Positions 54,517 through 64,000 of a stretch of 64,000 nt of DNA are shown piece by piece. The translations under genes and the position numbers were made by a program. The stretch covers positions 3,219,144-3,283,143 of the forward strand of contig CAJINV010000012.1 of the NCBI GenBank assembly GCA_905178155.1. The letters are read 5' to 3'. How positions within the stretch are numbered: the first letter of the stretch is position 1; each line of letters starts with the position of its first letter. The stretch comes from Amoebophrya sp. A120 (taxonomy: Eukaryota > Sar > Dinophyceae > Syndiniales > Amoebophryaceae). The notes beneath the pieces were generated by a model, which was given only the letters and a program-made list of their open reading frames with translations, was not told the origin of the DNA and did no database searches.

Positions 54517-57500
54517 ATGCGGTCTGCTCCCTCTTGTCTGCTCGTCGCAGCTGTTGCTTTCTCGGGCGTCCTCATTGCGTGGGCGGCCGACGGCCGCAAC
54601 AATGCGGGTTCCGCTGGTGCATCAGACTCGGATGCTGCACGGCAGCTTCGCGACAGACCCGCAGCAACATCTACTGCATTAGAAAAGCCGCGTGCCTACG
54701 GACTGGATGATCTTCGGTTCGAGCATTTGCAGATTCGATCGGGCGATTTAGATGAGAAACGTGGTGCTGGTGTCCTCGGTGAAGGAAAGCCAACAGGAGG
54801 TCTTGCGGGCCAGGAAGGGGGCAAAGACGCGTCTGGGGATCATTATGAGCCGACACATCGACATGATGATGATGTGGGAGTACCTGCTAGTCAAATGATC
54901 CCGCCGACGACCCTACACCACAAAGATTCTGAAATTCCTCCCGCCGGCGTACCCGAGAGCGGGCTAGCTTCAGAAGACAACAGCGCCTCGGCACCGCCTA
55001 CCTCCGTGGCAAAGATAGTCCGAAATTTAGCGGCGTCGGCGTTCGAGCAAGGAGATATTTTTGAAAACAGCGGGATACTAACCGCTCTTTCCTCTTGGTT
55101 CTCCCCGTCCGCTCGACCGACTACTCGTGAGTTGCAAGATGTGGTTACCACCACCACCACGACGACCACAACCACTTTATTCGTGCCCACGATCTACAAC
55201 ACGTTCACAACCACCACAACCCGAGGCGAGCGCCCGCTGGAAACCTACGACAAGCCGTTGGACTATTTCCAGCTGTTGGCTACAACCACGGCGCCGCCAA
55301 CCACGACCACCACGACGCCAAGCCCCGAGCAGCGGGTCTACGTGCCGACCATCGTGACCCTTATCAACTGCAAAAATGTCTGGGTCTGGAAACTTGTGAT
55401 GCAAGAAAGGGAAAAGTGAACTCACTATAATGCGCTGCCAAGCATGACAAGTTTTTTCCATGGTTCTGAGTTGCGTACTCCGCATGAGAAACTGCGTTTT
55501 TGCATGACTGGGAGGAGGAGCTCTTCGCGGCCATGCAACACAGAGTTCAGAGTCATACCAGACAAGCATGACAAATCTCGCAATCTCCCAGACCCAGACA
55601 TTTTTGCAATGCATAACCCTGCCGCCACTGCCAAAGGTGGGGCCGCGAAGTATAAACATCACAGCCGTGGAGGAAGAGAGGGCCAAGGCCGCCGCGCTGG
55701 AGGGGGTTTCCGCAATACAAAGTACTTCTTTATTTTTACGTGGTTTTTTCAGTTCTTCTTCTTTGTGTTTTCGGAAGATCGATGATGATGACACTGAAGC
55801 TGGTGAACAAGATGATGATCGTTTGCAAATTTTTCAATCGAGCGTAGCTATGTGCAGATCCGGATTCATTGCCTGCTAACGCATGTTTTTCCGACAAGGG
55901 AACAGGAAAAATGGGTTGTCAATTGAATCATCATACATTGTACTTTGTTATCACTATCTATCATGACATTAGTCCTATGCCAAAGACCCGTATAACCGCC
56001 AAAACTAAACAGCCCTCGCACCTCCGACCTCTGCGAAGGAGCTGATGGACGCGAAAGCGGCACTGGAAGCCGCATATGGTAAAGAAAAATTCCCCCTCGT
56101 CCCCATACTGAAGAGGTATGCTTCCAAAAATTTGCGATGCTGATTTGTGACCACAAACCCTGTCTCTCTTGCAAGAGGGCAAGGCAAAAGAATCCGCTGC
56201 ATCATGCAGGCGGTTTGTAATGCTGTTGCGGTTACATGGCAGGCCTCTGCTATGCTAAGCACCTAGACAAAAACACTCCTACGCAGGACTAGGCTCTTCC
56301 TGCAGTGCCTCGCTGCAAGACAGAGCTGATTTGTGTACACAAATGCAGCAACAGAAATCCCCGTTTCGATATGGGGAGGGGGATTTTTCCTGACGATATC
56401 GCAGAAAGGAACATCACAGCTTCGACCACCACACCCCCGCCCTTCGAAACGCTGGTTCGGTTGGAGTGTTCGTTGACGATTCCGGAGACCGTGCAGTTGT
56501 CCCAGGCGGTCTCTCTATGGAGCTCGGACATGACGTTTGTGGACTCGTGGCGCGAGGGCTTTTGTTGGACCGTGCGGTCCGACATCCGGGCAAGGATGTT
56601 GGACTGCAAACAAGTCCGGCTGATGCGCATCGCGGAGTCTGTCGGCTTCGGGAATGATCGGAGGCTGTTGGTGGGAGAAGGTAATCATATTCAACATCCT
56701 GAAGATGCTTACGTGCAGGCGAAGGAAGGCGGAGTGACAAAGGGAGCTGCGAGTACTAGCGTAGTGCATTCACCGGTTTATTCGTCGGATGGGAAAGAAC
56801 GGCACCAGGAGAACATGCTGCAAAAAAACAAACGGACCAACAGTGAAAAACCGCCAACGGGTCTTTTCTACCTTATGTCGGTGAGGAAAAAGAGGAGCCG
56901 CAGGAGGTTGAAAATTCACAGCAGGACAGCACCGACAACTGCAGGCACTAGTAGAGCAGATGATCCGGAATCTGGTGCTCACCATCTTCGTGAGACGAAG
57001 CAGCTGGTGAAAATAAACCCGGTCGTGGATGAAACTAGTTCTAGCACAGCGAGGACCTCCCATGATCATCACCATAACGGTGCACCTGCTCCGCCGGTTG
57101 CAGAGCGGAAGCTGGATGAAAGAAACTTGTCGACGTCTTCTTCAACACAACAAGCCGAGCTACAACTTGTTAATACCGCAGAAGACTACATCAAAGTGAC
57201 AACCGAATCCCCACCAGGGTCTACAACTCATGGAGTTGTACAACGATATCAAGACCCCACGACCACTCGGCACCTCACCACCTCTAACAACGACGACGAC
57301 GACGGTCCGACCCCCGCCCCGGGCCGGCGCGCGGCGAATATCCTGATCGAGTTTTCCATCGGGATGCAATCGGTCGAGGAGTTTGAGGGGGTGGATGTCG
57401 CGCTGGAGGACTTGGCGAAGCACACGCTGGCCGGGAATTTGAATCTGTTCGTGATGCGCGCACAGGCGGCCGACGAGTTTTCACCGGAGACGCGGTTCAT

Positions 57501-57759
57501 TTTGCCGATCATCAAGCAGGTGTCGGATGTGGTCAAAGGTGTGGACTTCGAGTCCGGGGGAAGCGGAATTCCGTTGGTGCAAGTGGAACAGAGTGCCACA
57601 ACCTCGAGCGGGTCACGAAGATACAGTGGAGGCGGGATTTTTTCAGAAAGTTTTCCTCTATTTGGTTCTTCTCTTCTAGCAGTTCTCTTTTCCGCTCAAG
57701 TTTTCCTTGCATCCTTTCTCGTCGACGTGGCTGCTCCGCTGCAGAAGTATCAGGGATGA
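54517..57759 (+). CDS. Thr-rich secreted or GPI/TM-anchored surface protein
   Basis: Exons are 54517-55361, 55621 to about 55802, 56013-56074 and 56404-57759. The ATG at 54517 opens a signal peptide (MRSAPSCLLVAAVAFSGVLI). A mucin-like stalk of Thr runs lies at about residues 205-275, encoded by ACC/ACA repeats at 55145-55320. Two related globular segments follow: FETLVRLECSLTIPETVQLS with SDIRARMLDC, and ANILIEFSIGMQSVEEFEGV with LAKHTLAGNLNLFVMRAQ. A hydrophobic C-terminus (SLLAVLFSAQVFLASFL) suggests a membrane or GPI anchor. A role at the cell surface is likely; the ligand is unknown. The second intron is uncertain: a GT at 55803 and an AG at 56012 keep frame. Confidence 0.75.
55362..55615. 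mobile_element. Introner, family A4, TSD ACCCT
   Basis: The ends TATCAACTGCAAAAATG and CATTTTTGCAATGCATA are flanked by ACCCT at 55357-55361 and 55616-55620. Excision joins VPTIVTL to PPLPKVGP. Confidence 0.96.
55803..56012 (+). other. Probable GT-AG intron, boundaries tentative
   Basis: GTGAACAAG at 55803 and CTAAACAG at 56012 restore the frame TEA|ALAPPTSAKELMDAK. Other donors, such as GTGGTT near 55740, are also in phase. Confidence 0.45.
56075..56398. mobile_element. Introner, family D, TSD CCGCA/TCGCA
   Basis: It starts TATGGTAAAGAAAAATTCCC and ends GGATTTTTCCTGACGATA. Excision joins KAALEAA to ERNITASTT. The orientation matches 28357 and is opposite to 16999. Confidence 0.93.
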
Positions 57760-58750
57760 TGTCGGTGTGATTTCAAAAGGACCGACAACATTCTACAGAT
57801 TGGAGCGCCTCTGCATGCTTGCTAGAAAGAGACTGTTCTCGAATAAACGAATCATGCCCCCCCTTCCACTTGTCGTTTTCAAGCTCCCTGTTCTAGTAGT
57901 ACTGTGAACTTCAGCGAAAAAGAAAAATTCTACCCCATGACAGAAAGTAAGTGTAACCCTCTTTGCTTTCTGTATGATGACTTGTACGATTCTTTGTTGG
58001 ACGAAAGTATCAAGAACATCATGCCAAGAAAAAAATGGCGGCCATTCATCGCTTCCTTCGATTGTAGTGCCCCATGAGAACATGAATATGGACAAATGTA
58101 TTCGTGCAAGTGCTAAAACCAGTATTGTTCATGATTCTTCGGTGGCTTAGTTTCTTCGTGCCCATGGTGCCCCTGAGGGGTGGTGTAGATGGAGCACTGC
58201 GTGCGGGTGTATTTTTGTACCGCTGCAGTTCGTGTGAGTTGTAAGTTATTAGGATGGCACCTACAAGATGATCTTGATTTACAAGAACTGACAGCTGCAA
58301 GATCATTCACATGATCCTACTTCGCAGTTCAAAAACAAACCTGACGACATCGGTATAAGTTTAAGTGGTTTTTTTGCATTCTTTTCGTTCGATACAAGAA
58401 GATGGAGAAATAATACAAGTCAAGATGTAGGGCGCCACGCGCCTATCGTCCGTCCCATCGTGGTCTGCTCCTCGTCGTCGGACTAGAAGTCCTCGTGACT
58501 GCTTCTGGTAAGGCGCGAGCTGCTGCTCGTGCACCGCGGCCGCGCCAGAATGGAGAAGAGCAACGTGTTTTTGCTTATGGAAAGAAGAGGAGCGACAATT
58601 TGTGATATATTATAATGTTAATAGCCCCCTAGCCCTACTTATTTCGGGGTGATACTCAACATCTTCGTAATTATCGCCACTTAAAATTGATGAAAGCAAA
58701 CACGGAAAGAAGAAGCAAGCGGGCTACAGAAAATTCGTTATTCGCAATTT
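57760..58750. other. Intergenic and unresolved 5' end of PROPPIN gene
   Basis: I see no independent gene. The PROPPIN frame is open upstream of 58751 without an in-frame ATG, so a short first exon may lie in the final 300 bases. CACAAG at 58759-58764 could be an acceptor. Confidence 0.45.
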
Positions 58751-61700
58751 TTGATATCACAAGTTTTTCGTTTTAATCCCTTTTCGTATGCCTTCAACCA
58801 AGACCATACGTGCTTCATTTGCGGTACGACCCAGGGCTTTCGGGTCTTCACGATTAACCCGCTCGTGGAAGTGCACCGGAGGGAATCGATCACTATTGGA
58901 AACATCGGTGGAGGTAGTACAGGAAGTAATAATGCCGCGCAAGATGGTGCCACTGCAGGAGTACCACCTCAACCGGGTGGAGGCGGGGGTGTCACAACAG
59001 GAGCAGCTACCGCCAGTAGCGCATCCTCCTCCTCCGCCGGTGGAGCTGCTGCATCTGCGCTGCAAGCCGGAGCGCCACCTCAGGTGGACCCAAATAGTAC
59101 AACAACAGGTACTAGCAACCTGAAAATGCAGCAGTCCAATGCGTGCGGCCTGGTTGCGATGCTTTTTAAAACGAACATTTTCCCGCTGGTGCGCTCGATA
59201 GATATCCAGTGCAAATATGTCTGGGTCTGGAAACCTGTGATGCTGAGTTGCGCATGATTGAAGCGCGTGCAATGGCAGCCAAGCATGACAAGTTTTTCAG
59301 ACGCCTGTTGATGCCTAGCACGCATTACAAATTGCGTTTTTGCATGACAAAGGAGCCCTCTTTTGCTGCTCATGCAACACAGATTTTCCACGAATGCACG
59401 ACACGCATTACAAGTTCCACTTTTCCAGACCCAGACATATTTGCATTTGATCATAGACAATGGGAAGCAGTTTTCGAACCGGGTGCAAATCTGGGACGAC
59501 AACAAGCAGGCGCTGGTGGGGGAGTTGTCCAACAGGCATGAGGTGCGCGGCTATCCCACAGAAAAAAGCACGCTGGTCATATTTGTAATGCGAAAACAAA
59601 TACAGAAAAAAAACTTGCGCTGCGCCTGCGTATCCTAAACAGCATGCTACGCGGCTGCCCATGACAGATTTTTCTGTGTGTTTGTTTTTGCATTACAGAT
59701 ATGCCCTGCCAGCTCTTTTCTGTGGGATAGCGGCGTCATTCTGCGCAGAGACGTGATCGCCATGGTCTGCGAGTACAGTATCTACCTGTACTATGCAAGA
59801 AAAAAACTGTGTAAGTGTAGCTCTGTAATGCAAAATTTGCAACAGAGTTACACCTGTCATGCCACACAGCCTTGAAGTCCTTTTTTCATGTGTATTTTCC
59901 CTTACAAGCCACGCATGACAGGTTTTCTCTGTCATGCAGAGCAAATTTGTGATGCTGTCAGCCAAAGAAAGTTACACTAACACAGTTTTTTTCTTGGATA
60001 TGTACACGACGGACGTTTTACGCCTCATCCTGCACGTGGCCACCTCGGGCAACCCGCGCGGGCTCTGCGCGCTGAGCCCGAAGGGGGACATCTGGGTGCT
60101 CTGTTGCCCGGGACAGACGGCAGGTTTGGAACCGGGTTTTTTTTGTTTGTGTGCGTTCTTGGTTCATCGATTATACTTGCATCTGACGCATCAGAAGTCA
60201 GGAGATGTGTCTCCATTTTCCCATGACATTGACAAATTTGAGGACTACGTGCGGTCAACAAAGGTACCATCCGCGTGCAGCATGGGCAGATTGAAGACCA
60301 ACAGTTAATCACCCCGAGTACGTATGCTTTACAAAAGTTGCATCTCAGTCGTACTAGCTTGCATCGCATGACAAATGTTGTCGAACAAAACGGAAGTTGT
60401 CATGCAGATTAGGGTAAGGAAAGCAGAATATTGCAAACAGAAACATTGCAAACATGTGGACATGCGTCGAGTGCGACAACTACGACTAGTACTACGATGC
60501 TTTTGCACGGGATAGTACCAACGCGCACCAGTCGCACGTCTTTACCGCTCATCAGTCGTCGCTCGCCGCGCTCTCCATAACACAAACCGGGACTTTAATC
60601 GCCTCGGCCTCCGAGCAGGGCACCGTGGTCCGGGTGTTTTCCGCCAAAAACGGGCAAGTGTTGCACGAGCTGAGGCGGGGAAGCAGTCCCTGCAGTATCT
60701 CGTGCCTGACATTTCGATCGGATGACAGGTGAGAGTATAGATACATAGGAAAACTCAAACTTTTTTTCTACTGCGAAGATTGGGTCTCTCATAGTCACGC
60801 AAAGATTAGCTGCATGAGTGCCACCATTGCATGTACACGGTGCGGCACGGAAATAAGTAAAAAAAGCTCTGTATTAGAAGTAGAACGAGGACGACTACCT
60901 CCTTGCGTCCTGAAATCAGCCTGCCATCATGTTATGAACACGACCAGGTTCCTCGCGGTCGCTTCGAACAGCCCGACCATCCACATTTTTCGGCTGGACG
61001 GCTACAACGCGGAGCAACTTTCCGCTGCTTCCGAGGACGCACTGCAGGCCGCGGGCGAAGCCGGCCAGGCGGGGCTTGCGTCACGAAGTACCGCAGGTGG
61101 ACTACAGCAGGGCAGCTACCAATTGCAAATACGTCTGGGTGTGGAAAGTTGGAACTTGTAATGCTGATCTTGCATTCCCGTGAAATCTGTATTGCATGAC
61201 CAACAAAAGTGGTAGCCTCTCATGTCATACAAAAACGCAGTTTGTCATGCGGAGTTCGTATGAGAAAGTGTTCTGCAAACTTGTCATGCTTTCCTGCATA
61301 AAGTTGAATAAAGGAAGTGGAAGTGCTTTCCTCTTGCACATTTTAGCATCACAAATTTCCAGACCCAGACATATTTGCATTTGATAGCAGCGTCGAGGCG
61401 ACAACTACTACCGGGAATGCAGTAGCTTCCTCTACAACTGGGCCCGCATCACACGACGTAAATCGTGGGGGAGGTGCCGCCAGCAGCAGTACTTCTAGTG
61501 GCTATGCGGCCGCCACGGGGAACATCTTGACGGGGGAGAACGTGAAGGAACAACTCGGGAATCTAATTTCTTCCAGCGGAGTAGTAGCGGAGAGGATAAA
61601 GGAGGGGCTGAACCAGGTCGTCGATCAGTTCAATAACCAAAGCGAACTGAAAGAAAACCTGAAAAGCGCAGTGCCACGGTACTTTAACGAATAATAGCGA

Positions 61701-63094
61701 TCATGTTCGTGGTGCATGACAAAATAAAAGTTGTGGTCTGCTGCCCTGAAGATCATGAAACCACTACGTCAGAACACTACAAAGCTCTGTGAAGCAATAC
61801 AAATAGTTGCAGCTTGTTATTTTACCGCCTGGTTTTTGTTTTATTATGATTCATCTCAATTTCTAACTCTATCCGAAGGTATTTCCTCGCTTCGCGCTCC
61901 TACGCCCAGTGGAAGGTGCCTGATATGCCGAACACGTCCACCGAAGAGTCCAATACCTGGGACCGGCAAAAGTACCCAGATTTCCGCGCCCAGCACAGCA
62001 GCATCCGCGGGCCGCTGGTGTGCTTTGGCCCGCCCGAGCACGACACATTTTACGTGTTGCACTACAATGGGTTCATTTACGAGGTCAGCATGGTCGCCAG
62101 TAGCGGGGATCACGCAGTGGCAGGAGGGTCTTTTGGGGAAGACGGTAAGGGGAGTTTTTTTGGGAGAAGTAGAACTCAAGGATGTTCTTTGTATTGTCAT
62201 GTTGAAGCAGCTCTTGCACAAGAAACGAGGAGTTTTGATGTCTTGCATGAAAACAGCAGGACAAGCAGCATGAAGATCCTCTACAATAATTTTTGCAAAA
62301 AGAGTACTACTATCGTGCTGTCCGCTACACCAGGTGCGACTCCCAGCAGCGGTGCACTTTTGCGTGGTTCGTTCCTGACAAACCAACTGCAGGCCAGCCC
62401 CAAGCTGTCAGCGACAAACACAGACACCACAAGTAGCCTCGCGGGCGGCGGCGGCACCAGTAGTTCTAGTGCAGCAGCTGCCTCCGGGCAAATATGCATT
62501 GCAAAGATGACGTTTGGGTCTGGGTAAATGACATGCTGAGCAGCAGCCTTGCATGACAAATACAAGGCAATCTTTAGTGCTGCATGATTGGAACATCAGA
62601 TTGTTTTCTGATCTTCGTGCGAGTTCATCTGCCATCTTTAGTATGACAGTCTGATCTTCACCGCATGAGAAAAGCATTCGCCGATAATCCTCTCCATGCA
62701 ATACAGATCTGGGCGTCGCGCAACTCCCGCATCACAAGTCCAGACCCAGGCAGCTGCATATTTGCAATGCATAGAACATGATCGGACAGCACCTGAAGGA
62801 GGTGATTCCGGGCGTCCACGTCCAGGCAACCACCCATTTAGTTCAGGCGCACGCGTTATGCATGGCAAAAGTATCGTACTGGTATAAATCGCATGACAAA
62901 TTAGCTCAGCATGAGAAATGGAATTTGTCATGCTGATTTACCTCGGGATGGAGATTTGTAATGCATGACTGCGATTTTTACTACGAGTGCGATGCTTTTG
63001 CACAGGATACGCATGGTTCGCGTCGAGGCCTGATTTCCAGATGCACAAACAAATCGTCGGAGCGGACGATGAGGCGGATTGGCAGCTGATATAA
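58751..63094 (+). CDS. PROPPIN (Atg18/WIPI-like) beta-propeller protein
   Basis: Exons are 58751-59202, 59458-59551, 59735-59791, 60006-60123, 60264-60322, 60520-60728, 60948-61116, 61392-61678, 61879-62492, 62779-62856 and 63015-63094; 2217 bp, 739 codons with all phases consistent. The order of motifs is that of the family: FNQDHTCFICGTTQGFRVF, VAMLFKTNIFPLV, NRVQIWDDNKQALVGEL, VIAMVCEYSIYLY, SGNPRGLCALSPKGD, LIASASEQGTVVRVFSAKNG, then ELRRGS, the L/FRRG signature for phosphoinositide binding, and FLAVASNSPTIHIF. The last blade contains SRSYAQWKVP. Such proteins bind PI3P on membranes and act in autophagy or endosomal traffic. Ser/Gly/Thr-rich inserts enlarge several loops. About 230 residues follow the propeller and end WFASRPDFQMHKQ, beyond what WIPI proteins usually carry. 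The initiator ATG is not identified. GT at 62145 could open a further intron, but the frame is open through it. Confidence 0.9.
59203..59452. mobile_element. Introner, family A4, TSD ATAGA, terminal GATC
   Basis: It starts TATCCAGTGCAAATATGTC and ends CATATTTGCATTTGATC, with ATAGA at 59198-59202 and 59453-59457. Excision joins PLVRSID to NGKQFSNRVQIW. Confidence 0.94.
59552..59729. mobile_element. Introner, family H, TSD GCGGC
   Basis: The ends TATCCCACAGAAAAAAGC and CTTTTCTGTGGGATA are flanked by GCGGC at 59547-59551 and 59730-59734. Excision joins RHEVRG to VILRRDVIAMV. Confidence 0.95.
59792..60000. mobile_element. Introner, family E, TSD TGTAC
   Basis: The ends TATGCAAGAAAAAAACTG and CAGTTTTTTTCTTGGATA are flanked by TGTAC at 59787-59791 and 60001-60005. 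Excision joins EYSIYLY to TTDVLRLI. Confidence 0.96.
60124..60263 (+). other. Canonical GT-AG intron
   Basis: Donor GGCAG|GTTTGG, acceptor GGTCAACAAAG. The join gives GQTAGTIRVQHG in frame. No introner ends. Confidence 0.8.
60323..60514. mobile_element. Introner, family C, TSD GTACG/GTACC
   Basis: It starts TATGCTTTACAAAAGTTGC and ends CGATGCTTTTGCACGGGATA. Excision joins QLITPST to NAHQSHVFTAH in frame. Confidence 0.9.
60729..60947 (+). other. Canonical GT-AG intron
   Basis: Donor GACAG|GTGAGA, acceptor AACACGACCAG. The join gives FRSDDRFLAVASN, contiguous in PROPPINs. No introner words inside. Confidence 0.93.
61117..61386. mobile_element. Introner, family A4 inverted, TSD GCAGC
   Basis: It starts TACCAATTGCAAATACGTC and ends CATATTTGCATTTGATA, with GCAGC at 61112-61116 and 61387-61391. 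The interior AAAACGCAGTTTGTCATGC is the reverse complement of the A4 word at 49286. Confidence 0.94.
61679..61878 (+). other. Canonical GT-AG intron
   Basis: Donor GCCACG|GTACTTT, acceptor CTATCCGAAG. The join gives SAVPRYFLASRSYAQWK in frame. The coding stretch 61392-61678 before it has no ATG, so it is easy to miss as an exon. Confidence 0.85.
62493..62773. mobile_element. Decayed family A introner, flanks GCAAA/GAACA
   Basis: It starts TATGCATTGCAAAGATGACG and ends GCATATTTGCAATGCATA, with CCAGACCCAGG near the right end. Flanks match at three of five positions; excision joins AAASGQ to MIGQHLKEVIPG in frame. Confidence 0.8.
62857..63009. mobile_element. Introner, family C inverted, TSD CGCGT/CGCAT
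   Basis: It starts TATGCATGGCAAAAGTATCG and ends GCGATGCTTTTGCACAGGATA. Excision joins HLVQAHA to WFASRPDFQ. The interior is the reverse complement of C elements at 28824 and 35248. Confidence 0.92.
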
Positions 63095-64000
63095 TGTTGA
63101 GCATCTATCACGAACACGATGTGGAGATATTTTTTACAAGAAAGCGAAGGGAATTCAATGGGTCAAACAGCTCAAGAACAGGTCGTAGAACTAGAAGAAC
63201 AGAAACAGATTAAGAATAAGTTACAGTTTTGGATGATTTAGAAAGATAGATGGATACGAAGTAATAATAATTGCCACCACGTGTTACATCGAGAATCTCA
63301 ATCTGCAGTGGAATTTGAAGGTGCTTATCCAAAGCCATTTTGTGCGATTCGTGTAGGTTAGGTTCTTTGGAAAATGAAAATAAGCAAGCGAGACACTATG
63401 GTTGGCCGTGGCTCCACCTTCCGCCGAGTTAGAAAAAAACACGTCACTTAAGAAGATGCAAAGACCATCAGGCTTCTTTACCCACCGGGTCCGGGACCGG
63501 CCGCGAAAGATATTCGTTACTATCCCCGATGAAAAGGGAGACGAGCCAAAAATAAACGTCCATTTTGAAAAGAAGAGTGGCGCGCGACGGCGATCACGCG
63601 GGATCTGTGTTCTTCCAGCAGCACGTGTTGTTCTGGGTTCTGGCACGTAGATGAAACGGTTTTCTCATTTCGAGTTGAACTTCATCGTGTAGTTGGTGTA
63701 TGGCGTCCCTGCTGCTTTCCAACACGGGCATGAGTGGAACCGTTGAGGAGCTCTGGTTTTTTTCGGAATCAGATGGAGCGGAACTAGATGAAATGTTTTC
63801 GAAGTCAAGATGATTTTGGCGTCCGAAACTCCGGTCAAGATAATATGCCGCAGCAATAGAGTTTGTCGGTGCTTTCTTTAGCTCGTAAGCGACATGCGGC
63901 GAACGTCCGTACCAGGATAAAAAAGTAGCTGTACTAGAACTAGCAATGCAAAACATGATGGCATAATCCGCATCTGAGCTGCAACGCAGTAGCTGCTTTA
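63095..64000. other. Intergenic; possible but unproven ORFs
   Basis: A + strand ORF at 63402-63650 (KIFVTIPDEKGDEPKINVHF) and minus-strand ORFs at 63284-63646 and 63594-63956 overlap. Neither set shows recognisable similarity or an introner, so I do not call a gene. Confidence 0.4.

Noticed and set aside
62145-62304. Further GT-AG intron in the PROPPIN gene (donor GACG|GTAAGG)
   Set aside because: All nearby AG acceptors would shift the frame away from the one required by the next two introner junctions, and the frame is open without splicing. It is not excluded by cDNA.
63284-63956. Overlapping ORFs on both strands near the window end
   Set aside because: The two strands compete, there is no motif, and no start or splice evidence.

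Overview
The window is nuclear DNA of a eukaryote. The closest match I can infer is a dinoflagellate-lineage parasite of the Amoebophrya (Syndiniales) type. The reasons are: (i) an intact eukaryotic uS11/RPS14 gene and a PROPPIN/Atg18-type gene; (ii) every recognisable gene lies on the + strand, as in unidirectional dinoflagellate gene arrays; (iii) coding exons are repeatedly interrupted by short MITE-like introns (introners) of the kind reported, as I recall, from Amoebophrya. The organism call is inference. The gene and element calls come from reading the sequence.

Layout (all + strand): a 5'-partial multi-pass membrane protein (1-5106); a secreted Cys-rich repeat protein with three tandemly duplicated exon/intron units (6387-10443); a 1554-residue low-complexity protein with a basic coiled-coil C-terminus (11597-17815); a very large Ser/Gly-rich protein of at least 23 introns (17857-35983, possibly to 36616); a DEDDh 3'-5' exonuclease (38145-41553); a small ORF (42754-43048); a TPR-like protein resembling APC5 (43562-49749); a small secreted Cys-rich protein (50196-50707); RPS14/uS11 (52010-53366); a Thr-rich surface protein (54517-57759); and a PROPPIN beta-propeller (about 58751-63094).

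The dominant feature is the introners. I count 53 with recognisable ends. They have terminal inverted repeats beginning TATC/TATG/TATT and ending GATA/CATA/AATA, and are flanked by 5-bp target-site duplications (TSDs): 32 perfect, 12 with 4/5 matches, 9 weaker. Families named here by their terminal sequence: A (TGCAAAAATGTCTGGGTCTGG, with subfamilies A1-A4), B (AAAAACGTCCCCAC), C (TGCAAAAGTATCGTACTCGTA), D (AAAATCCCCCCTCCCCATA), E/H (TATCCAAGAAAAAAACG, TATCCCACAGAAAAAA), F (AATGCCCCCACCCC) and G (CTCAAACGTTACAATCTC). Removing each element plus one TSD copy restores an open frame. Complete models built this way close exactly in frame: exonuclease 644 codons, RPS14 153 codons, PROPPIN 739 codons, Cys-rich protein 848 codons, 11.6-17.8 kb gene 1555 codons. 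Because the junction lies inside a 5-bp repeat of arbitrary sequence, most of these introns cannot have GT-AG ends. Ordinary GT-AG introns occur in the same genes.

A 5'-truncated non-LTR retrotransposon (30751-34604; reverse-transcriptase YVDD motif; CAA-rich 3' tail; TSD CGCGTA) has inserted into one introner, giving a 4.1-kb intron. The tandem exon array at 8.5-10.1 kb has its unit boundaries inside introners, which suggests that introners also drive exon duplication by unequal exchange.
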